From the NCBI GenBank assembly GCA_026745465.1, contig JACYXH010000207.1, positions 1,266,001 to 1,330,000 on the forward strand: a DNA stretch of 64,000 nt, read 5' to 3'. Shown here piece by piece: positions 55,523-64,000 of this stretch. The translations under genes and the position numbers were made by a program. Numbering within the stretch: position 1 is the stretch's first letter; every line of letters begins with the position of its first letter. Source of the stretch: Lota lota. Lineage: Eukaryota; Chordata; Actinopteri; Gadiformes; Lotidae. The notes under the pieces were generated by a model that was not told the DNA's origin, made no database searches, and saw only the letters and a list, made by a program, of their open reading frames with translations.

Positions 55523-58020
55523 TCCTAGAGAGGGGAAATGTGTTCTGGCACCGTGACAGATGTAAGTAGAACTTTTGTAATCCATTGTGAGCAGTAATTA
55601 GGCATTTGGCAAGAAGAGTAAATCAGCCAGCAAGTGAAATCGGACACCAGACGAGAGATAGCAATCATAAACTCGTTTATTCGGTATACCTTGGTTGCAC
55701 ACAAACCAACACGTTCTCCTTCCTCCCGCGAGGATTATACACTTGCTTTGTCCATTTTCATTTTCGTCAAGATATTTATATTTTTGTTTCAACAAAATGT
55801 GCACGCTTGACTGAAGAGTTTCGTTCGTTTATACATATTAAAACCCAATCCGGGCTTGGTTTAACAGAAGAGCCCGAACCTGACCCCCCACGGAAAGGGA
55901 ACCCGGCACTTGCCCAATCGCTGATTTAATGTACCCATTGGCTGCTTTGAATCCACACAGGCAGCACAGGATTGGTCGACAGGCCCCGCCAATCATCCGC
56001 CAGGTAGTGGCAGGTTACAGAACACTCCATTTAGAACACACGTGAAGCAATCCTCAAGAAATAATTAATAATAAATAGAGAAAGGTTAAACCACACAAGT
56101 CCACACGAAAAGTACAGACAGCATCAAAAACACGTCAATAATATAGAATTCCTGAGGTGACAGCATCTGAATTTTTTTGCACTTAGAGTGGCTTGGGTAC
56201 ATTGAACAGCCATGAAGCCCATGTGCATTTTCCAATATCCCTGTGCGTTTGCTCTATGTATTATATGGTTATATAACGTTCAATGGGATCTTGAGTGACT
56301 AAAAGGCAATTCTCAAAGGGTTTTCGACCAATCACATGACAAGAGTACCACATTCAAACACCACATTATCCAATCAGGCTTCCGTAATTGTTTCAACCCC
56401 CTCCCCCCCCTCACCCCCCCCCCGTGAACCAAATGCTGTCTCCCCAAGAGAAAGGCAGTGAGAAAACAGCTGATCATACCATAAACATATAAACAATTGC
56501 CTGACAATGTATGTTTCATGTTAATATCATGTCTTCAAACACACAGTATATATGTATTATCATTGCAGGCCACCATGCGACACAGAAAAACATTGAGACT
56601 CGTTGTTCGTCGTTATTAAGAGAATAGGTTTCTCCCCATGAAAGTGTAAGAGAATCCTATGGCACTTGACTTAATATCCATTAGTGTGAGTACACATTTA
56701 GGATTATAAATTTCAGGCGTTTAATATATTTGTAATTCTTTTTTACAGTAGTTTCATAGTGTTTTTCTTTTCAGCGGAAAATGAAAAGACAAGTCGGAAA
56801 AGGAGCAAAACAAGACATTAAAGTGCCCCATGAGATCATTAGAGTACCTGACGTAACGACAGACAGATGTTTCCCACTACGACTAGAATAGCAGAACTAT
56901 CTTCATGAACTCATTTCCAGCAAACTCATTTCTGGTTCGCTGGAAATTGATTTGGGGGGGGGGGCAACAAGTGTATTCACACACTCTTAAGTGTGGGAGT
57001 GAACTATTGGCCCCACATTGCACGGTGGCTGGCATTCGAATAAACTGTATAGTTCCTGCCAAGTTGTGTCATGTTGAGGCGGATGGCAATGCGAAAACAC
57101 ACAAAGAGCTAGCCGTCATCTCTACTATCGTGACTGTGGCAGATGTCTGCTCACAGCAGCACGCAATTGTCAACAAAAATGTGATAGTCAATTCTTACCA
57201 GATATAAACAATGACAATATTAATAATAGTTGTAATTGTACTGGTTCACAGTCCACCACATAACATCTGCCTCAACCGAAACCCAGATGATCAAAGCCGT
57301 CGCAGTGGTTCTTCCTTCTTCATCCTAAAGGAACTATCCAGCAACAAAACCCTCATTTCCCAAGACACTCTCTCCTTTCATGCTGCTAACTTGCTTCTGT
57401 GTTGCCGGGGCAGTTTTGAATCTTACATTACATTTATATTAAATATATCTAAAATAGAGAGATCCAACGGCCATCGGCCATGCCGTCCTGATAATCATAA
57501 TAACGTTTCGTATCCTGACACACTGTATAGACAGAGTCTGACAGGCCTGCAACCGTAGTTAATCTGTCCCTTTGTGTTATCTCTTGGCAAGAATCTCTAC
57601 CGTAGTCAACACTCGTTCCGTTCAAACATGAGGCACGTGTCTGTGATTCAGCAGCTTGTTTGTTTCTTGGATGGAACAGGGTTGCGATTAGCCGCATTTG
57701 CAAGTCATAACGGTCTGGCCAAATTGCTCTTGGAGGCGTCATCTTCCCCCCGATAACTCTTAAGTTTGGGAGGGTGGGGGGGCTGTCTTATTTACTGTAC
57801 GTCAAAAAATACTTTCCAAACTTTCCACAGCTCTTATGTCTTCTTTTAACAGTTACTGCACGAGAAGGCACCAAACCAAACTGGAGGCTAGATAATCTTT
57901 GAGCATAGAACATGAATGTAAGGATTCATTCGTAGCGATATCACCCACACTTTTGTCAAATGATTTCTCAGTTGATAACTTTGAACGATAAGTTGAAGTT
58001 TCAGTGCACATAGTAGTGGT

Positions 58021-58026
58021 TTTATT
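58021..58026 (-). terminator. cacna2d1: cacna2d1 polyadenylation signal candidate
   Basis: AATAAA in minus sense, about 1.56 kb after the stop codon. Another lies at 55682-55677; use of either is unproven. Confidence 0.35.
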
Positions 58027-59247
58027 TTTTTTAAAGTAACGTACACATACACTGTATCATACCAAAACATTTCAACAAATGATGATTCGGTATCTAAAAT
58101 GATATGAATTTAGAAACTTGGCGTAAAACACAAAAGCGAATCTGTAACATGCAGTCCCGATTCATAAATTAATAAACATATTCCACACCCACACGGTATA
58201 CTAAACAGAGATAAAAGTAGATTTGTCTCTCTTTTCTTGGCACTAGAGTTTACCTTTGAATAAGCACACGGAAGAGAGACAGGACCACTGTGATTGGTTG
58301 ACGTGCACCATGGCAACAAGATTTCAGTTTCAAAGTTTCAAAATAAAAGAAGGCAGAGGGGACCACAACTCACACCAAAGTGTGTAAACTAGTCCACAAG
58401 AGAAAGAGTGTCCATGTCCTTGGACAGTGAGCAACCCATGGCAGTGGATCGCTTGGATTGGTTTACAGTTAAACAATGTTTATATTTTTCATTTCTTTTT
58501 TTATATCACACTTTTATATCTACAAGAGGGAAGATCGTGCTGAAGGCGGTCGGACATGTCCAAAAGACATGTGGCTAAATATTAAAGAAAGAGGAAGAAA
58601 AGAAAAAGCCACAGCGACGCCACGACGGTACACCGACGCCCCAGTTGAGGCCATAAGAAACGTTTAAATAAAGTACAAATAAAACACCATAAATCATTTT
58701 AGGGGTCTAAAAGTGCAGCGTCTCTTATTGCAATGCAAACCCAAACGAACAAATAAACTCAATAAATAGTGACTCACTCACTCAAAAACCAGCTGGAAAA
58801 GAAATTCCTCAAAAAAGTATGCAAAACGTTTGTTTGCAAAGCTCGGCGATCTTTTATGCCCTGTTGAAATAAAAAAGACCCCTCGTATTAAATAAGACAC
58901 GGAGCCCAATAAGCCCAACGCTCACCTTTCACTCCCCCTTCCATCCGGCACCCCTGCACTGTGAAAAGGCAGTCCAGTCTTTAGTCTTGGTGGTGGGGTG
59001 ACGTGGGGGTGTTGGGGTGGAGGGGGTATGAGCAGGGAGAGAAAGTTCAAAAAGTGACCGATCAATATTCCTCTCTATTCTCCGATGGCTGCTGCTAAAG
59101 TGGGGAGGGAGATGGCAGGGTTGGGGGTTAAAGGTCAGGTTCTCGCTTATTATTCAAGCGTTATCTCTCAACAGGCCTTTCCTTTCCTCTCCACCCCGCC
59201 CAGCCCTTGAACCTACCCCTCACCCCCTACCGACGTACACACGTGCA

Positions 59248-59378
<131 letters not shown>

Positions 59379-59589
59379 CTCATCCAAAGAAGTGCATGGT
59401 AGGAGTTACCCAGCAGCACGTGGAGCTTTTAGTTGATTCTTAATCTTCTTCACCGCAAAGCAATTTAATCTTCATCATCATCATCATCATCATGCCATGG
59501 TTGTTGTCATTATCGTCTTTCTTTTTCAAGTAGAGAGGGGGCCCTTAGGTATTGGGTGACAGGGAGGCTGAACCAGGAGAGGTCAGGGG

Positions 59590-59715
59590 TCACGAGGGAA
59601 CATGGGCGGGGCTCCGGTAATCGGACATCGTCCACAGCAGGAGCAGCTGGACGCCCACCAGCGTCCACAGCGAGGGGCTCAGACCAGACGCACCCCCGCA
59701 GTCAAAGTCCTGCTC
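59590..59715 (-). CDS. cacna2d1: cacna2d1 last coding exon
   Basis: 126 nt ending in TGA at 59592-59590. Encodes EQDFDCGGASGLSPSLW, a hydrophobic run (LVGVQLLLLW) and the short tail TMSDYRSPAHVPS. The CGG before a hydrophobic C-terminus fits a GPI-attachment signal. The 13-residue tail after the hydrophobic part is polar. Confidence 0.9.
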   Translation of the reverse strand, partial: EQDFDCGGASGLSPSLWTLVGVQLLLLWTMSDYRSPAHVPS

Positions 59716-61052
59716 CTGGGGTCGTAGAGGTGGAGGTGGAGGAGGGAAAGACGGCAGTTAGAACTCGTAAAAAAGATTAAAAAAGAAAACGTAAAAACCA
59801 ATCGAACCTGTCCTAAAACAAATCTCCGAAAACTTAAAACATATTTAACTAGCGACTGCGTTAACACGTTCCAGCGGACACGACTGCAAACCGAATTATG
59901 AACGGTCAAATCGCGTGTGATTTCATACGAACAGACACCGGTCTCGCTTCCTGAAAAACACATGCGGCGTAGCTTACGATTCCGTTCAGAACAGTTCTAA
60001 CGGAACACAATTTTGTTCTTTCTGATGTCGCTTACTAAAATGTCTACCAAAGATCAAAAGTCGATGTGATTTTTATTAAGGAAGAATTATTTTCTTTAGA
60101 ACACAGCTTAAAAAACAGATACACGAGGGCTTTTTATGTCTCTGACTAAACTAGAAGTGAGCGGTGCGCCACTTGCTAGCTAGTCTGGCTCGATCCCTGT
60201 GCACATGTGTGAGTCTGACGGACACCGCAGTCTATTGGCTGAGACAGATAGAGATGAATGGATGGAGATAGTGGGGGGAGGGGAGGGGATTCGTGGCAGT
60301 TCAAAGTCGGGGGAAGTCGAAGGAAGGATAGTGATGGTGGGGAAGAGACAGGGTAAAAAATAGAGGTGAGTCAGGGGGAGGTGAGGGGATGAAAGGGGGG
60401 ATGAAAGGAGGAGGACACATGGGTGGGGGGGGAGGAGTGGTAGCAGTGCAGGAACAGAAAGCACACGCAGAAGACGAAGGGATGCGAACAAAAAGACGTC
60501 GGAAAGTTGGTACGAAGGTAAACGTAGGTGGGCGGTGTTGGAGCTGTTGGAGAATGATGAGCGGGGTTGGGGGTGAGAGACGAGGAATATGGGTAAGTAA
60601 ATGAAGGGAGGTAGAGCGAGCGAGAGAGAGAGCTAGCGCGTGGGAGATAGCGAGAGAGAGAGCGAGACATAGCGAGCGAGCACGCGAGAGAGAGACAGCA
60701 AGAGAGAGCGAGCGTGAGCGAGAACGATGATGGACTGACCCGAGACGGCACATGAACAGTGGCAGCAGTAACATGAGCAGAGAGGGAGCCAATGGGGAGC
60801 CTGCGCTCGGGCGGCACATGGCCTCATCCTAACCATCAACAGCCAATCAAAGAGCGGGAAGGGGAGACAGAGACAGAGAGAGAGAGTCATGCAACAAACG
60901 TTCAAACACAGAGAGCCAGTTAGGTATTAGAAACAGCATAGCCACAAAAGGCGGGAAAAGTGTTAAATGGGTTACGAGAAGAACAAGAACAACAAGAATT
61001 CATCCAAGTAATGCAGCTAACAGATAGGGAGCTAGAGAGGGGACGAGAGTTG

Positions 61053-61123
<71 letters not shown>

Positions 61124-62064
61124 TGTACGTGTGCATATGTGTGTGAAACAAAGGGAGAGCAAGACAGCACAGGCATTGGGGTTAGTTCTCCGGGGATGAC
61201 AAAACTGTGACAGCGACTGTAAATCGAAAATAAACAAGAGCATTGAGACGCAGAGGTTTCACACGCAGAGGATTGGTCGCCGCTCCAGAGATCTGTTTGT
61301 TTATCCGTGTCTATCCGTAAGTCAGGAAAGCCAGCCTGTTTCTGCCTCTGTGTGGGAAATCTGTGCCGATACGTGTCTTGGGGGGAGGGGAAGGGAAAGC
61401 CGATATTAGTCACATAAGTGATCTGCATATGGCATGTACCGTGTGAATGAGATCGGGACTACAAAGGGACATCTGAACGGATCAGATGTCCCTTTGTAGT
61501 CCCGATCTCATTCACACGGTGCATGCTGTTGCCGAGAGTGGGATCAAACCTGGAGGTTTGTGATTGAGAAACATGTGGGAGGGGGAGGAGTCGTAGGAGT
61601 AAGAGAAGCCAGAAAGGTAGACTGAGGATGTGTAGGTCCTGGTAAAGAACCAAGTTAGTCTACTCTCAACCACTACTTTTGCCTTTGCTTTCTCGTGGTT
61701 AATTCGGAAGCTACACACAATAACGTTTAATTAACTAAAAAGGTACCATTTGCATTACTTTTATAATGTTTTCGTGGAATATTTAACAATAAACGTATCC
61801 CGTATAGCGATGAAACAAGAGTGCTGTCATTACCAATTATTTGCTTTCCTATAATAATAATTATACATTTGATCAATTTAGCACCTTTCAAAAACCCAAG
61901 GCACGTTACAAGTGTTAAAGGAAAAAAAAGAAACAATAAAAAATATATAGATGAATATGAAAAAACTAAAGAGTAACGTGGTCAGGAACTTACTTTGGAA
62001 TTGTCATCGAAGCACGAGGTGGGTCCCTTCCTGTAGCGCGGGTTCTGGGCCAGTACACATGGGT
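59590..62064 (-). CDS. cacna2d1: cacna2d1, calcium channel alpha2/delta-1 subunit, last two coding exons
   Basis: Two exons joined at phase 0 give the C-terminus of the alpha2/delta auxiliary subunit of voltage-gated calcium channels, which sits on the outer membrane face through a GPI-type anchor and raises channel surface density. DPCVLAQNPRYRKGPTSCFD aligns without gaps to mammalian [20 protein letters not shown]. The second exon has FDCGGASGLSPSLWTLVGVQ and then a Leu-rich hydrophobic stretch, matching the alpha2/delta-1 tail CGGVSGLNPSLW. Synteny with hgf, as in human, favours paralogue 1. The remaining exons lie beyond the right edge; the part from 62065 to 64000 holds none that I recognise. 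Family identity is secure; the exact paralogue (d1 rather than d2) is well supported but inferred. Confidence 0.88.
61054..61120. repeat. GT microsatellite (about 33 units)
   Basis: Last cacna2d1 intron; CA repeat in transcript sense. Confidence 0.96.
61438..61520. repeat. Perfect 39-bp inverted repeat with 5-base loop
   Basis: The arm starting ACCGTGTGAATGAGATCGGG (61438-61476) is exactly repeated in reverse complement at 61482-61520; the loop is ACGGA. Outside the perfect arms there is weaker pairing (GCATG-type). It lies in the last cacna2d1 intron. Confidence 0.95.
61994..62064 (-). CDS. cacna2d1: cacna2d1 penultimate coding exon
   Basis: 71 nt, phase 1 to 0, between GTCCAG and GTAAGT; encodes DPCVLAQNPRYRKGPTSCFD and DNSK. 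Confidence 0.87.
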
Positions 62065-63065
62065 CTGGACCAGTGGCTGTCGGGCTTCGTTAAGGAAGAC
62101 GGTGGGACACAATGTACACAAAAACAATACAACCCAACACAAGCACCCAGGAAGGAGATGGTGCTTAACTCCAGGTCCCACAACATAATGACTATATTTA
62201 CTGTCTCATCATTTATAGTCACTTTTATCTTCCAATTCCCCTCAAAATACAGCCCTGCTACATTCACGCTTTGGTGCATTGCTCCATTAAACAATATGAT
62301 ATTAGTAATAATATTTATCTAAAGAAATTCGATCTTTCATCAGGACCCCAGGCACTTTACGCAAAAAAATTATAAAATAGAAAGAACGACAATTTTAAGA
62401 AGATTCTGATAAAAAAATTTAGGACGCGCTACAAATACAGAGCAAAGTTCGCACTCTGTGTGCTTTGGATTGAAGTGAATTTCATTAGTTATCAGGTAGG
62501 GCGTTGGGTATTGCTGAAGGACATGCCTACATGGTAGACTGCGGGGATGTCGGGGTTCAAACCCACAACTTTTCGGCTTGGAGTCAATCCACCCTAACCA
62601 CTACTAAACTATTGAGCCCCAGGATAATCCTTTGTAAATCCATCATCCCAGCATACGCAAGTTATATACTAACCTACACCCAGGGATGAGATGAGTATAG
62701 CTGTGCTCTGGTACATCATAATAATAATATGCATGATATATAATAATAAAATAGCATTTTTATCATCTGTTTGTCCGTCATCCTGCCGTGTTTTGGCCCG
62801 GCCTTATCCAAGATGTCGCCAGCAGACGCTGAAGTCATGCCAGATGACTCTGGGCGTGAAGCTGGAAGACATACAGGCCATCGCTGGGGGTGTTATGCAT
62901 GCACACACACGCTCACACACACATCTTCCTACACGCAAACGCACACTCTCGCTCACACACACACACACATACACATGCTCTCACACACACACTGTCTCAG
63001 AGACTATGAGAGGCCCAGCCGTGGATCTTCTGGATGTGGACGGTGAAAGCCTTTTCTACTCCTCT

Positions 63066-63116
<51 letters not shown>

Positions 63117-64000
63117 ATCGCTTTACTCCAAACCAAACATTAACGGAGTGCTTTATGCTGGATACGATGCTAACTACTGGAGGTGATGAGAGGGGGTTAA
63201 ATGGTGAAAGGCAGTTGCTAATTCTTAAGTCTTCCATGGTGTTTCCTAGCCGCTAGTGCTGGTTATCGTAATGCCGACCTTGTTAACCCCCCCAGCATGA
63301 GGTCTTTCAACGCTGGCAGTCTGTGGATCCAAGCAAAGAAATAAAAAATGCACAAAAACAAATAATTTGAAAAATAAGAGGAAACTTTTCCTCGCCGTTT
63401 CATAATTGGCCACAGCCCTGTGTGTGTGTGTGTGTGTGTATGTTTGTGTTCATCTTTGTGTCTGTATGCGTGTTGTGTTTGTGTGTTTTGTGTGGGAATA
63501 TGACAATATTTCTGCATATGCTGTTTCAGAATTCATTTTATCCCACACTGCCATCTGCCACATAGACAGATCCTCTCCAGAAACAACTGGAAAACGGGCC
63601 AGATTTTTTTATCTCAATTTCAACATAAATCCCTCCCCCCCACTGCACATAACCATCCCACCCCATCATCCCCGCAGACAGCAACCAACACCACCCTTTC
63701 CCTACTCCATTCCCTCTCGCTGTTCCAAGCATGACAATGTGATTGAGGAGGTGTGTGTGTGTGTGTGTGCGTGCGTGAGTGTGTGTGCTTGTAGGCGTGG
63801 TGTTCTGGGGGTTCTCTATCGTGTTTATTGACACATTTTTTAGCTCGGCGATCACAACGTGGGCCGATGACAAAAAAAAGAGATGGAGGGGGAGAGGGGA
63901 AGGAGAAATGGCCGGTTTTTGCATCTCGCAAAACAAACTCCAACAACTCCTGCACAAAACACTGCTATGTCTTGTAGCTTAGCACACAAGACATCATGAG
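62065..64000. other. Right end of window, cacna2d1 intronic or flanking DNA
   Basis: Contains a SINE-like repeat and AC and GT microsatellites (62896-62990, 63070-63115, 63418-63440). A plus-strand open segment near 62818-62895 reads like an exon but could not be assigned. Confidence 0.5.
62484..62625. repeat. SINE-like dispersed repeat, copy C
   Basis: Shares ATGGTAGACTGCGGGGATG, CGGGGTTCAAACCCACAAC and CACCCTAACCACTAC-type blocks with copies A and B. In the 3' region of cacna2d1. Confidence 0.6.

Noticed and set aside
63538..63957. Minus-strand open frames at the right edge as further cacna2d1 exons
   Set aside because: No alignment to the alpha2/delta C-terminal region and no fitting splice phases.

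Overview
The window looks like teleost fish nuclear DNA. Genes are split into many short exons with GT-AG introns, the proteins are vertebrate-specific, and the non-coding sequence is packed with CA/TG microsatellites and homopolymer C or G tracts. Such a density of dinucleotide repeats is reported for gadiform (cod-like) fishes; that assignment is an inference only. No prokaryotic, plasmid, CRISPR or viral feature was seen.

Four protein-coding loci could be read exon by exon with matching splice phases. (1) snd1, minus strand, 550-11666: the first six coding exons (228 residues) of the Tudor-SN nuclease-like scaffold; the rest lies off the left edge. (2) pax4, plus strand, 15218-17825: a complete ten-exon gene (402 residues) with a paired domain and a PAX-type homeodomain. 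(3) hgf, minus strand, 21922-42415: a complete 18-exon gene (709 residues) encoding hepatocyte growth factor, with signal peptide, N/PAN domain, four kringles, an R|IVGG activation site and a protease-like beta chain in which all three catalytic residues are replaced. (4) cacna2d1, minus strand, 59590-62064 and beyond the right edge: the last two coding exons of the calcium-channel alpha2/delta-1 subunit, including the hydrophobic GPI-signal tail.

Layout: snd1 and pax4 are divergent, about 3.5 kb apart. pax4 and hgf are convergent, with an AT-rich stretch between them that probably contains the hgf 3' UTR and a degenerate 85-bp tandem repeat. hgf and cacna2d1 are in the same direction, separated by about 17 kb without a recognisable gene but rich in simple repeats and with one CpG-dense patch. 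The hgf-cacna2d1 pair and the snd1/pax4 pair are each conserved in vertebrates; here all four sit within 64 kb. The genes do not form a functional pathway: SND1 is an RNA-silencing and transcription cofactor, PAX4 an islet and endocrine transcription factor, HGF the MET ligand, and CACNA2D1 a channel auxiliary subunit.

The most interesting observations concern microsatellites placed at splice sites (snd1 exons 5 and 6, hgf exon 7, pax4 exon 7), complementary UG and CA repeats flanking snd1 exon 5, a readable intron 5 with an AATAAA signal just after kringle 1 of hgf (a possible NK1-type isoform), the complete loss of the catalytic triad in HGF, and a perfect 39-bp inverted repeat in a cacna2d1 intron. 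No wholly new system was found.
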